64,000 nt of DNA from Mucilaginibacter_A sp041088075 (GTDB taxonomy: Bacteria > Bacteroidota > Bacteroidia > Sphingobacteriales > Sphingobacteriaceae). Under the pieces are notes generated by a model. The model was not told where the DNA came from. It saw nothing but the letters and a program-made list of their open reading frames with translations, and made no database searches. The stretch is from NCBI RefSeq assembly GCF_041088075.1, contig NZ_JBGCVY010000042.1:1-64000 (forward strand), written 5' to 3'. Below are positions 54,037-61,818 of the stretch, piece by piece. The position numbers and the translations under genes were made by a program. The first letter of the stretch is position 1; each line of letters starts with the position of its first letter.

Positions 54037-54420
54037 TTGCTTTTTTTAACACTGTTTTTTCTGGTTCCTGTTTGTATGCAAAACAAAGTCCGGTTATTTT
54101 TTATAAAGAAATTGTTACAATTGGCAAAAAAAGATCAACAGGAATAGCAAACAAGGGTTTTGAATAAAATTTTTACCGGCACAAATTTTTTAACTTTTAC
54201 AACCACAGCAACTTACGGATTTATATTTTTAACCGGTTTTATTTATACGATAAAATTGAAATCCGTAAAAAAACACTTTCGGTTTACTGCCGTAATTACG
54301 AAGTTTGGAGCAGCAGAAACAGGCAAGGCATACTTCTTTTACCCTATAAAAATTGGGGTGGTTGAAGCGGTAAAACGGATTGAAAATGCCAATTTTTGCT
54401 TCCCAAAAAAATAAAAAACA
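54037..54420. other. Intergenic region with one variant 12-mer
   Basis: 384 bases between divergent genes. ATACTTCTTTTA at 54330-54341 is followed by CCCTATAAAAATTGG. A short + strand open frame covers part of it, but the sequence is low in complexity and overlaps the repeat, so I do not call a gene. Confidence 0.5.
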
Positions 54421-54771
54421 ATGAAACCAGGAGATAAAGTAATTTGCATCAATGCCACGATTGACCCGGACAAATCCGAAGAGATCCGCAAAGATTTTGA
54501 GATTTGGGTTACGAAAGATAAGGAATATACCATCCGCGAGATTTTGGACAACAACGGGATTGTGCCCGGCGTTTTGCTGGACGAAGTGCACAATTTGCCC
54601 AAATATTTTAAACTGTTGAACCGTTTCCAGGAGCCAGCTTTTGCACTTTGGCGTTTTAGAAAATTGAGTTATGCCACCCAAACAGAAGCGGTGGAAGAGG
54701 AACACGAACTGGTAGAAGTGGGCACAGGCACAAAAAAACAAACTGAAAAAGAGAAAGGCACAGGCCGTTAA
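54421..54771 (+). CDS. Conserved hypothetical protein
   Basis: 116 aa. MKPGDKVICINATIDPDKSEE looks like a small beta-barrel (KOW/SH3-like) opening, followed by YTIREILDNNGIVPGVLLDEVHN and FALWRFRKL, then a charged, probably disordered tail. Soluble and monocistronic. It is convergent with the next gene, with a 12-mer in the 26-base gap. Function unknown. Confidence 0.65.
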   Translation: MKPGDKVICINATIDPDKSEEIRKDFEIWVTKDKEYTIREILDNNGIVPGVLLDEVHNLPKYFKLLNRFQEPAFALWRFRKLSYATQTEAVEEEHELVEVGTGTKKQTEKEKGTGR

Positions 54772-54782
54772 GGTTTAGGTTG

Positions 54783-54794
54783 ATGCTTCTTTTA
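54783..54794 (+). repeat. Single 12-mer ATGCTTCTTTTA in a convergent gap
   Basis: Exact copy filling the 26-base gap between two convergent stop codons. Confidence 0.85.
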
Positions 54795-54797
54795 GCA

Positions 54798-55415
54798 CTA
54801 CTTTTTTGGTTTGATCAAGCCTTCCGTTAGGTTTTTCCATTGGTGGTTGGACAAGCCCAAGATAGAACCTACGGCAACAACGGCATGGCGAAGCTTGTCC
54901 CACAAACCCGAAGTTTGCGTGTTTGGCACCTCGTTTCGGCCATGCACTTCGGCACTTACCGTGTTGCCTTTTCGCTTCACCACAAACGTACTGGTGGCTT
55001 CATCGGTATAAAAATGAGCGGTTTCCGGTTTTGGGTTTTGAGGATCGGAAGTTGGACGGACACGGATGGAAATGATCTCGATATCTGCGTTTTCATCCTG
55101 TTCGTCCTGGATGTTTTCTACCTCAACCCAATCGTCGCCGTTGCCGCTGTCTGGCCCGGGCGCAGGCAAACTGATGCGGAAACGGTCGCCTTTTTGCACC
55201 GGCCGGTCAACTTCCTGTCCGCTGCTGTCCGTCAATTGAAAGGAAGACGAAAAACCGTTTGCAATTTCTCCCCAATGTGAAACATTCAACAACCTTTTTT
55301 TGGCCGAAGCAAAAAGCTGTTGCGCTTCTTCGCGGTTGTTCAGCGTGGCTTCGTGCTGCGTATCTACCTGGTTGCCGGTTTGCTGTTGCGGAATGTTTTT
55401 ATCTTCGATAGACAT
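54798..55415 (-). CDS. Hypothetical protein
   Basis: 205 aa from ATG at 55415 (MSIEDKNIPQQQTGNQVDTQ); the frame continues 78 bases upstream into 12-mer sequence, so the internal Met is preferred. After a Gln-rich leader comes a predicted beta-rich domain (FSSSFQLTDSSGQEVDRPVQ, GDRFRISLPAPG, DWVEVENIQD, IEIISIRVRPTSDPQ, FVVKRKGNTVSAEVHGRNE) and a short C-terminal helix (DKLRHAVVAVGSILGLS). No family recognised. Confidence 0.65.
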   Translation of the reverse strand: MSIEDKNIPQQQTGNQVDTQHEATLNNREEAQQLFASAKKRLLNVSHWGEIANGFSSSFQLTDSSGQEVDRPVQKGDRFRISLPAPGPDSGNGDDWVEVENIQDEQDENADIEIISIRVRPTSDPQNPKPETAHFYTDEATSTFVVKRKGNTVSAEVHGRNEVPNTQTSGLWDKLRHAVVAVGSILGLSNHQWKNLTEGLIKPKK

Positions 55416-55476
55416 AAAATAGGTTTTAGTTTCAACACCAAATGATGCAGCCGGTTTTAGGTTTGTGGCAGAGGCG

Positions 55477-55488
55477 ATGCTTCTTTTA
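55477..55488 (+). repeat. Single 12-mer ATGCTTCTTTTA
   Basis: Followed by TCCACCTAAAATTG. In the minus direction it reads TAAAAGAAGCAT, 62 bases upstream of the start at 55415. Confidence 0.85.
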
Positions 55489-55516
55489 TCCACCTAAAAT
55501 TGTTGTCCGGTTTACC

Positions 55517-56137
55517 TCAATCAATCATTGCTTCTTTCTGCGGATCGGCAAGATAGGCAAACATGAGCTCGATTTGACTTGGAAGCACGCGGTCTTCCGA
55601 CAATTCCGGAATGGCATTTTGATCAAAAAAGCTGACATCTAAAATATCAAAAGCTTTTGTTTTTTCGCCGTTGATAATTTCGCATTGGATAAAAATTTTA
55701 TAAACGTAATCCGGTTGCGGCGGGTGCGGATGGCAGCGTTTATCCAAAACAGCCAGCAATTTTACAGGTTTTACGTTGAAGCCTGTTTCCTCCAATGCTT
55801 CTTTTACCGCTATTTCTTTCGGCGAAAAGCCAATATCCGCCCAGCCGCCGGGCAACGACCATTTGCCATCGGCCTTTTCGCGCACCAGCAAAAGCTGTTT
55901 TTGATCGTTAAAAATTACGGCCCGAATATCAACTTTCGGCGTAATGTATTCTTTTTTTGTGCTGAAATAGGCCGAAATTTCTGCCAACGGCTGCCCGGAA
56001 AGTTGTTGCATCAGTTCTAAACTCATCTGTTCCAGTTCCTGATAACGCTCCAAATCGTACGCATTATTCGCATACGTTAAACCCAAATGCGCCATGGCTT
56101 TTAACCGTTTGGCATAATCTAAAATGGATGGAGTCAT
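55517..56137 (-). CDS. NUDIX hydrolase with N-terminal helical domain
   Basis: 206 aa. Residues 1-65 are a helical NUDIX_N-type domain (ILDYAKRLKAMAHLGLTYA ... YQELEQMSLELM). The NUDIX fold follows with box GGWADIGFSPKEIAVKEALEETGF interrupted into two stretches here: GGWADIGF then KEALEETGF. The family box is Gx5Ex7REUxEExGU; here the first Glu is Phe and the Arg is Lys, while the metal-binding EE is kept. It hydrolyses a nucleoside diphosphate derivative of unknown type. The KEAL of the box is encoded by an exact 12-mer copy (55795-55806). Confidence 0.88.
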   Translation of the reverse strand: MTPSILDYAKRLKAMAHLGLTYANNAYDLERYQELEQMSLELMQQLSGQPLAEISAYFSTKKEYITPKVDIRAVIFNDQKQLLLVREKADGKWSLPGGWADIGFSPKEIAVKEALEETGFNVKPVKLLAVLDKRCHPHPPQPDYVYKIFIQCEIINGEKTKAFDILDVSFFDQNAIPELSEDRVLPSQIELMFAYLADPQKEAMID

Positions 56138-56182
56138 GGCTTGATTTTTTGCGGATAAATATACAGTGTTGCGGTTTAAGTG

Positions 56183-56194
56183 ATGCTTCTTTTA
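56183..56194 (+). repeat. Single 12-mer between divergent genes
   Basis: ATGCTTCTTTTA followed by TCGGCATAAAATTGG, 46 bases upstream of the NUDIX start in the 'upstream' orientation for that gene. Confidence 0.85.
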
Positions 56195-56270
56195 TCGGCA
56201 TAAAATTGGTAATAAATTAAAATTCTGAAAATGCGTTTTGTAGCAGCAAACAGATCAGTACTTTTAAAAA

Positions 56271-56924
56271 ATGGATCCAGCAATTACAATTCCCGTATTA
56301 TCAGCCGAAGAACTACGCGTTTTGGGCGCTTTGATGGAGAAAAGCAAAACCACGCCCGATTATTATCCGATGACTTTGAACAGTTTGACCATCGCCTGCA
56401 ACCAAAAATCTTCGAGAAAACCGGTGGTGGATTATGATGAAGGAACGGTGGTGGAAGCTTTAAATTCGCTCAAGAAAAAAGGACTGATTTCTACCGCAAC
56501 CGGCGGTTCGATACGAGCCATAAAGTACAAACACAATTTTGCCATTGTTTTTCCGGTTGTCCCGGCCGAGCTTGCTGTGATTTGTTTGTTGATTTTACGC
56601 GGAGCGTTAACGCCGGGCGAAATCAACAGCAATTCGGGCCGTTTGTATGAGTTTGAATCGTTGGAGGAAGTGCAAACCGTTTTAGAAAAACTCGCCCGAC
56701 CCGAAATGCAGTTTGTGCAGCAATTGCCGCGCCGAATGGGGCAAAAAGAAGTGCGTTACGCCCATTTATTAGGCGGCGAAGTGGTGTTGGAGGAAGAAGA
56801 ACTGCCCCAAGAATTTGCACGTCGCTCGGTTAGCGACCTGGAAGCGCGCGTTTCCCAGTTGGAGCAGGATTATTTGGTGCTAAAAGAAGCATTTGATAAA
56901 CTGATGAAGGAGTTGATGGGGTGA
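56271..56924 (+). CDS. DUF480 (YceH) family protein
   Basis: 217 aa, two winged-helix domains. LSAEELRVLGALMEKSKTTPDYYPMTLNSL (seen as LRVLGALMEK, then YYPMTLNSL) and CNQKSSRKPVVDYDE are diagnostic, as is LLILRGALTPGEINSNSGRLYEF. A coiled-coil tail ends the protein (LEARVSQLEQDYLVLKEAFDKLM). A DNA-related role is suspected for the family but not established. An exact 12-mer (56881-56892) encodes LKEAF in the tail. Confidence 0.92.
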   Translation: MDPAITIPVLSAEELRVLGALMEKSKTTPDYYPMTLNSLTIACNQKSSRKPVVDYDEGTVVEALNSLKKKGLISTATGGSIRAIKYKHNFAIVFPVVPAELAVICLLILRGALTPGEINSNSGRLYEFESLEEVQTVLEKLARPEMQFVQQLPRRMGQKEVRYAHLLGGEVVLEEEELPQEFARRSVSDLEARVSQLEQDYLVLKEAFDKLMKELMG

Positions 56925-56981
56925 AAGGGTTAAGTTATTTTTTACTTTGATAAACTTCCTGTAAAACGTATATTTGATACC

Positions 56982-57200
56982 ATGGCAACCATAACTATAC
57001 ATCCGGCAACTTCTGATCAGGAGACCGCTATCCGTATTTTTTTAGATGCTTTGCATGTAGAATACAAAAGCGAGGAGATAGATGATACCGAGTATTTGTT
57101 GTTTTCATCTGCAAATGCAGACCATTTAAAAAAGTCTATCGCGCAAAGTAAAAACGGCGAAGTAACAAAGCTGAACTTGGATGATATATGCAAACCGTAA
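56982..57200 (+). CDS. Probable antitoxin (DUF2683-like) of a Txe/YoeB-type pair
   Basis: 72 aa. It starts MATITIHPATSDQETAIRIF and ends NGEVTKLNLDDICKP, the pattern of short Bacteroidota antitoxins (TITIHP..., then 'G.v.k..lDDIwk') that precede RelE/YoeB-type toxins. A toxin start overlaps its 3' end at 57189, but that reading frame stops after 19 codons, so the partner is decayed. If so this is an orphan antitoxin. Confidence 0.7.
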   Translation: MATITIHPATSDQETAIRIFLDALHVEYKSEEIDDTEYLLFSSANADHLKKSIAQSKNGEVTKLNLDDICKP

Positions 57201-57248
57201 ATTTTACGGCAGCAGCTTTAACTGATTTAGCTTATTGGCGATGGTAAC
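57189..57248 (+). pseudogene. Truncated Txe/YoeB-type toxin remnant
   Basis: The ATG overlaps the antitoxin gene by 12 bases. The frame reads MQTVNFTAAALTDLAYWRW then stop. 'TAAALTDLAYW' matches the opening of YoeB/Txe toxins (S/T-x-x-A-x-x-D-L-x-Y-W). The remaining roughly 70 residues, including the catalytic His, are missing; following frames show no continuation. Confidence 0.6.
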
Positions 57249-57308
57249 TGAATTCTTCCTCTTCAAAACCAAAACTTCATTTCATTAATTTTAGGTTGAA
57301 GAAAACCC

Positions 57309-58043
57309 ATGATTGTAAACTACACCGAAACTGGCTGGGAAATTATCCTGCAACGTGCGCACGGCAATGTAGCCGCACAAATTGCCGCGAATTGGAAAAA
57401 ACAGGAACGGCCGGAACGCTGGACAGAAACACTTTTGGCCATTGGCGAACACGATGATGCGCAAACCGAAATGGAACAGGATGATTTGGTAACCGAAAAC
57501 GGCGGGCCGGTGAACTTTAAAATGAAAACTTTCGAGTTGGCGCATTGTCGGCAAATGATAGATTTTAGTTTGAGCAAAAGCCGTTATATCGCGCTGCTAA
57601 CATCCATGCACATCAATTTTTTGCATGTAAAAGAAGCACAGCAAAATCCTGAAGCCAAAGCGTTTTTGGCGGAACAGGAAACGCTGCGGGCCGAATGGCG
57701 AAAAGCGTTAAACATTACTTTGGAAGAAGCCGAAAAAACCTACGCTTTGCTGGAATGGGCAAATGCTTTTTCGTTGCTGGTTTGCCAGCGACAATATCAG
57801 CCGGAGCAAAGGGGCGTGGAAATCGGCAGCGGCCCGCATCAGCAAGCGCATCAGTTGATCCGGTTGAATGAAAAAACGCTGACCGTAAAACCCTGGCCTT
57901 TTGAGGAAGAGCAATTTACGGTTCGGTACGATTCGCGTTTATTACTGCAATTAAATTTTGCAGATAGCGAAGCGCTTAAACAAAGTTTGCTGGCTGCGGA
58001 AGTGCAGGAAAATGTTTGGGTGATCAGGAAGGAAAAAGAATAA
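57309..58043 (+). CDS. DUF3891 family protein
   Basis: 244 aa soluble protein. MIVNYTETGWEIILQRAHGNVAAQIAANW and LLAIGEHDDAQ are typical of DUF3891, as are FSLSKSRYIALLTSMHINFL and the later WANAFSLLVCQRQYQPEQRG. The His/Asp-rich GEHDD and conserved His residues suggest a metal-dependent hydrolase-like core, but no activity is known. Monocistronic. Confidence 0.88.
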   Translation: MIVNYTETGWEIILQRAHGNVAAQIAANWKKQERPERWTETLLAIGEHDDAQTEMEQDDLVTENGGPVNFKMKTFELAHCRQMIDFSLSKSRYIALLTSMHINFLHVKEAQQNPEAKAFLAEQETLRAEWRKALNITLEEAEKTYALLEWANAFSLLVCQRQYQPEQRGVEIGSGPHQQAHQLIRLNEKTLTVKPWPFEEEQFTVRYDSRLLLQLNFADSEALKQSLLAAEVQENVWVIRKEKE

Positions 58044-58048
58044 ATGTG

Positions 58049-58360
58049 TTAAGCGTTTATTTCCTGGCCTTTTTTCCGCATCAACTTTACCTGCACTTTT
58101 GCCCGGTTGTTTTTCGCGTGCCACAGATTATAGTTTTGCTGCATATCCAACCAAAGTTCGGGCGTTGTGTTCAAAGCTTCCGCCAAACGCAAAGCCATTT
58201 CTGCGTGGATACTGGTTTTTGCATTGATAATTAAAGATAAAGTGTTTCTGGAAACGCACAGGTTTGCAGCGGCTTGTGTAATAGATATTTCTAAAGGATC
58301 CAAGTACAAACCTTTTAATACTTCTCCCGGATGGGCTGGTGGCATTCCTTGTTTTAGCAT
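58049..58360 (-). CDS. higA: HigA-type antitoxin
   Basis: 103 aa helix-turn-helix antitoxin. PPAHPGEVLKGLYLDPLEISITQAAANL, then VSRNTLSLIINAKTSIHAEMALRLAEAL, the typical HigA/VapI HTH. It lies 12 bases downstream of the toxin gene, toxin first, which is the usual higBA order. It neutralises the toxin and represses the operon. Confidence 0.93.
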   Translation of the reverse strand: MLKQGMPPAHPGEVLKGLYLDPLEISITQAAANLCVSRNTLSLIINAKTSIHAEMALRLAEALNTTPELWLDMQQNYNLWHAKNNRAKVQVKLMRKKGQEINA

Positions 58361-58372
58361 CTTTGTTTTAAC

Positions 58373-58651
58373 TTAATGGTAATCTACATAATCAATATCA
58401 ACCACGTTTTCTTTAACAAAACGAAATACAATGCGATAATTTCCCGAAACTTTTACTGCCCAGAAACCTGCCAGTTCGCCTTTTAAACTGTGCAGGCCAG
58501 AACCAGGAAAATTAACGTCTTCTGTTTGTTTGGCATTGTGTAACAACGTTAAAATTAATCTAATTTTTACAATTTGGGCAGCAGGAAGTTTAGAAGGATC
58601 AGCTTTTTCCCAAAATAACCTTAATCCTTTATGCCTGATGCTTTCAATCAT
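58373..58651 (-). CDS. higB: HigB-type toxin (RelE superfamily)
   Basis: 92 aa ribosome-dependent mRNA interferase family member. MIESIRHKGLRLFWEKADPSKL, then ILTLLHNAKQTEDVNFPG, GLHSLKGELAGFWAVKVSGNYRI and FRFVKENVVDIDYVDYH match HigB closely. The N-terminus and catalytic-core length are complete, so the module appears intact. Confidence 0.93.
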   Translation of the reverse strand: MIESIRHKGLRLFWEKADPSKLPAAQIVKIRLILTLLHNAKQTEDVNFPGSGLHSLKGELAGFWAVKVSGNYRIVFRFVKENVVDIDYVDYH

Positions 58652-58664
58652 AAATCAAATTAGT

Positions 58665-59372
58665 TTAAAGTAGAAAAAATAATGCTACCAAAGCCGCAAC
58701 AACCGTATTTAAAAAGTTGACCGCATTGTTGCTCAAATAACCTTTTCGTTCTAAAGTAGCACCGAGGACGGAATCTGCCAAGTTTCCAATCGTTCCGGCA
58801 ATGATAATCCACCAGAAATTTAAATTCCAACCAAAACTTAGCGCATAAACTGTAGCGATAATTACGCTTGCCATCAAACCAAAAAACGTTCCTTCCAAAC
58901 TGATTACACCGTCCAAACCGCGCTGGTCTGGCTTGCAACTGACAATGTTGTAAAAGTGTTTTCCGTAAACCGTTCCCAACTCCGAAGAAACGGTATCGGC
59001 AGCGGCAGAAGCCAAACTTGCGGCCATCATCAACCTAAACACATCAATTTTTAGTGGGTAAAAGAAGCATAGCAAGCCCATCAATCCGGCCATGCCTACA
59101 TTGGCCAAAACTTGCGGGGCTTTGCGTTGGCCTTGGTTTTTCTCGGCAATGCCCAATGCTTCTTTTACGGCATGTTTTTGTGCGGTTGATACGGCAGCCA
59201 TCAAAAAAAGTACGGCTGCCATTAAAATACCAAAATATCCTGCGCCGATGTACAAACAAACGCCTAAAAAAGCAGCAGTTAAAGCAGCGGGAAAGGTGAG
59301 TTTATGAGATTTAACGCTGAGGGCAACGCCGGTTAAAAGGATAATCGGCAAAAAATAATCAGCAGTTTGCAT
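58665..59372 (-). CDS. DUF92 (TMEM19-like) membrane protein
   Basis: 235 aa with about six hydrophobic segments. The family's signatures are SSELGTVYGKHFYNIVSCK, GLDGVISLEGTFFGLMAS and GTIGNLADSVLGATLERKG. Members are linked in other organisms to phytol/isoprenoid phosphate kinase-type chemistry, but the role is not settled. Two exact 12-mers lie inside the coding sequence (59059-59070 reversed, 59156-59167), one of them encoding VKEALG. Confidence 0.9.
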   Translation of the reverse strand: MQTADYFLPIILLTGVALSVKSHKLTFPAALTAAFLGVCLYIGAGYFGILMAAVLFLMAAVSTAQKHAVKEALGIAEKNQGQRKAPQVLANVGMAGLMGLLCFFYPLKIDVFRLMMAASLASAAADTVSSELGTVYGKHFYNIVSCKPDQRGLDGVISLEGTFFGLMASVIIATVYALSFGWNLNFWWIIIAGTIGNLADSVLGATLERKGYLSNNAVNFLNTVVAALVALFFLL

Positions 59373-59444
59373 AAAGCAAAGGTAAGTTTTTGGTTAATGG
59401 TTGATAGATAAACTTAAAGCGTTACCAACACAACAATTTCCGGT

Positions 59445-60407
59445 TTATAAATCCTCCCTTCCCAAAATCCTGCCGTTCTGGAAACGGTATTCTTCCAGCT
59501 TTTCCTTCATTTTTTCTTCTTCAGATAATTCCCGCTTCACCATGCCTTTCAAATTTGGCTGCCCGGCATCCACCCAGGCCGAAAACCAATAACTGCCAAT
59601 GGCGAGGATAGAAGCACGCATTTGTTTTTCTACCATTCCTTTCAGCAAATTGTGGTAAGCGGCGGCATAGGGTTCAGAATAATTTCGGGCGATCTTGTTG
59701 TTGTTCCGAACAAAAGTATATTTCTGGTCGGCCCGAAAAGTTTGCAGTTTCTTTTCCATCAGCAAAACAGAATCCAAAGATTGATAAGAATGGCGGCAGA
59801 TTTTCCAGGCAAACTTCAACGGGTCGTTAATGTAAACCGCTTTTCCAACAAAATAATTATAATGGCCGGAAAAAAGTTCGGGCAAACGCGTTTCCCAAAA
59901 AGCATGGATGCCGACTTGGTTGGTCAGTTGTCCGTTGTAATTGCTCGTCATGTGCAGCGGCACGTGCGCATCGGCAACATAATGGCCCAGATCGGCAGAA
60001 TATTTTAAGATTTTGATGGAATCCCGGTCTTTAAAAGCCTGCACCAAACGGTAATAATTGCGCTGTATTGTCCAGGGAACGGTGCCGTTTTTGTTCAAGG
60101 TTCGGGCCGAATATTTCTCTGCCGCCGCATTCCATTGCTCAGGAATACTGTCAAAAGGGGCTTTGCCATAACGGTCGGCATCCAAAAAGTGGCGCGCGCC
60201 TTCCAGCGAATCAGTGTAACGGCGTTTATCCGGGTCAACCGCATGTTCTGTTAAATAAGCCAGGTTGTTTTTGTAAAAGCCAACCATGGCTTTTGGCAAA
60301 ATAAACACGGCCGAATGGTTGATGGTTTTGTGGCCGAAGAAACCCCAACTGCAACACAAAACCAATAAAAGTACCGATAAAAAGAGTATGCAAAACCTGT
60401 TTCTCAT
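59445..60407 (-). CDS. Zinc-dependent phospholipase C / S1-P1 nuclease-like protein
   Basis: 320 aa exported protein with a signal peptide ending before CSWGFFGHKTIN. The mature N-terminal Trp-Gly and His, the Asp in ARHFLDADRYG, and SADLGHYVADAHVPLHMTSNYNGQ with its His/Asp/His cluster are the trinuclear zinc-site pattern of the PLC/P1-nuclease superfamily, followed by GIHAFWE. Substrate (phospholipid or nucleic acid) unknown. The C-terminus is charged (SEEEKMKEKLEEYRF). Confidence 0.82.
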   Translation of the reverse strand: MRNRFCILFLSVLLLVLCCSWGFFGHKTINHSAVFILPKAMVGFYKNNLAYLTEHAVDPDKRRYTDSLEGARHFLDADRYGKAPFDSIPEQWNAAAEKYSARTLNKNGTVPWTIQRNYYRLVQAFKDRDSIKILKYSADLGHYVADAHVPLHMTSNYNGQLTNQVGIHAFWETRLPELFSGHYNYFVGKAVYINDPLKFAWKICRHSYQSLDSVLLMEKKLQTFRADQKYTFVRNNNKIARNYSEPYAAAYHNLLKGMVEKQMRASILAIGSYWFSAWVDAGQPNLKGMVKRELSEEEKMKEKLEEYRFQNGRILGREDL

Positions 60408-60640
60408 GAAGTGAAATTTAAGTAGAAATAATATGGAAGCAGCGGAAGGAAAGCCTAAAAATCCAAAAATTATATGATAAAAACAGTATCGGTTTCTTAA
60501 AAATTAAATTATTGAATTTAAGGTGTTTAAGATGGCGGCCAAAGTTTTTAAACCGGTTGCTGGTTTTATTTTAAAAGAAAAAAGGCAATTTTGCGTTTAG
60601 GGTTCAATTTAAACGATCAAAAATTTTTAATAGTTAATTT

Positions 60641-61342
60641 ATGCGCATTCAAATTTTATTTAACCGGGTTTGTTGTTTTGCTGTTTTAATCATGGCTTTT
60701 GCCGCGGTTTCTTCCTGCAAAAAAAGCACCAGCACGGCCACCACTTCTGTACAGGTAATCAACGCCAGCCCGGATGCCGGAACGGTCAACCTCTTTCTTT
60801 CCGGTAATTTAAAAACTACTACGCCGGTGGCTTATGGCAACTCTTCGGGTTATTTTTCTACCATTGCCGGCAACCAAACAGGCGAGGTCAAGGCCGCTGC
60901 TTCGGGCACTACTTTGGCCACTTTTCCGGTAAGTTTGGGCGCAAATGCCTATTATTCGGTTTTTGTAACCGGACAAACTTCTACCAATAATGTAACCGCT
61001 TTTTATGCCCAGGACAAGCTGGACGTGCCATCGCCGGGAAAAGCAAAAATTCGTTTTGTACACGCCGTTGCCGATGTGCCAAGTGTTGATTTGATGCTGA
61101 ACACCAACACTGTTTTTTCTGCAGTTGCTTATACCGCAGTGAGTGATTATGTTGAAGTTGCTGCCGGCACTTACAGTATCCGTGCTGCTTTCAAAGTTCC
61201 CGGAGGGGCTGGCCTTGGTGTTACAACCGCATTTAACCAAACTTTTAACAATGGTAAAATTTATACCGTGGTGTTTAAAGGCGCAAAAGGGGCAACATCG
61301 GATGCTTTGAAACTGGGTTTGGGCGTAATGCTTAACAATTAA
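60641..61342 (+). CDS. DUF4397 domain lipoprotein
   Basis: 233 aa exported lipoprotein with lipobox AVSSC (Cys26). Two DUF4397-type beta-sandwich repeats: VQVINASPDAGTVNLFLSG ... YYSVFVTG, then IRFVHAVADVPSVDLMLN ... GKIYTVVFKG. Likely surface or periplasmic; role unknown. It is followed by a diverged motif TAAAAACAGCAT. Confidence 0.88.
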   Translation: MRIQILFNRVCCFAVLIMAFAAVSSCKKSTSTATTSVQVINASPDAGTVNLFLSGNLKTTTPVAYGNSSGYFSTIAGNQTGEVKAAASGTTLATFPVSLGANAYYSVFVTGQTSTNNVTAFYAQDKLDVPSPGKAKIRFVHAVADVPSVDLMLNTNTVFSAVAYTAVSDYVEVAAGTYSIRAAFKVPGGAGLGVTTAFNQTFNNGKIYTVVFKGAKGATSDALKLGLGVMLNN

Positions 61343-61396
61343 ATTTGAAAAAAGTACCGATAAAAACAGCATCGCTGTAATTTTATTAAAATAGGG

Positions 61397-61427
61397 TTTG
61401 ATTTATTGGTATATCGCGCTATATTTG
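61397..61427 (+). promoter_or_regulatory. Promoter of rpsT
   Basis: TTTG at 61397-61400, exactly 19 bases, then TATATTTG at 61420-61427: a perfect Bacteroidota promoter, 34 bases before the start codon. Confidence 0.9.
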
Positions 61428-61461
61428 CATCCTTAAATAAAAAAAGAACAGTCGCTGAACA

Positions 61462-61716
61462 ATGGCAAATCATAAATCCGCAATCAAACGAGTAAGGGCC
61501 AACGCAACAAAGCGTTTGCGTAACAGATATCAGGCTAAAACAACCCGGAACTTAATTAAAAGATTAAGAGGCACAACGGTAAAAACAGAAGCTGTTGAAT
61601 TGTTGCCGAGGGTAATTTCGATGTTAGACCGTTTGGCCAAGAAAAATGTGATCCATAAAAACAAAGCTTCCAACAACAAATCAAAATTGACCAAATTTGT
61701 GAATGCTTTGGCATAA
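61462..61716 (+). CDS. rpsT: 30S ribosomal protein S20
   Basis: 84 aa basic protein of the small subunit. MANHKSAIKRVRANATKRLRNRYQAKTTRN (as MANHKSAIKR then NRYQAKTTRN) and the C-terminal KKNVIHKNKASNNKSKLTKFVNAL are diagnostic. Monocistronic with its own promoter and strong terminator. Confidence 0.97.
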   Translation: MANHKSAIKRVRANATKRLRNRYQAKTTRNLIKRLRGTTVKTEAVELLPRVISMLDRLAKKNVIHKNKASNNKSKLTKFVNALA

Positions 61717-61736
61717 ACAATAACAATTTTTATACG

Positions 61737-61775
61737 ATAAAAAGAGCATCTGATTCTTAGGTGCTCTTTTTTTGT
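61737..61775 (+). terminator. Terminator of rpsT
   Basis: AAAAAGAGCA and TGCTCTTTTT form a stem around a 12-base loop, followed by T residues. The 5' arm (TAAAAAGAGCAT) looks like a diverged 12-mer. Confidence 0.9.
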
Positions 61776-61818
61776 TTAGAAACTTTCGTAATAGTTAAAA
61801 TAATTCCATTTTTAGCAA

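Noticed and set aside
54160..54414. 84-aa open frame upstream of the hypothetical gene at 54421
   Set aside because: Low-complexity Phe/Thr/Lys composition, and it runs through a 12-mer repeat; no recognisable domain or signal.
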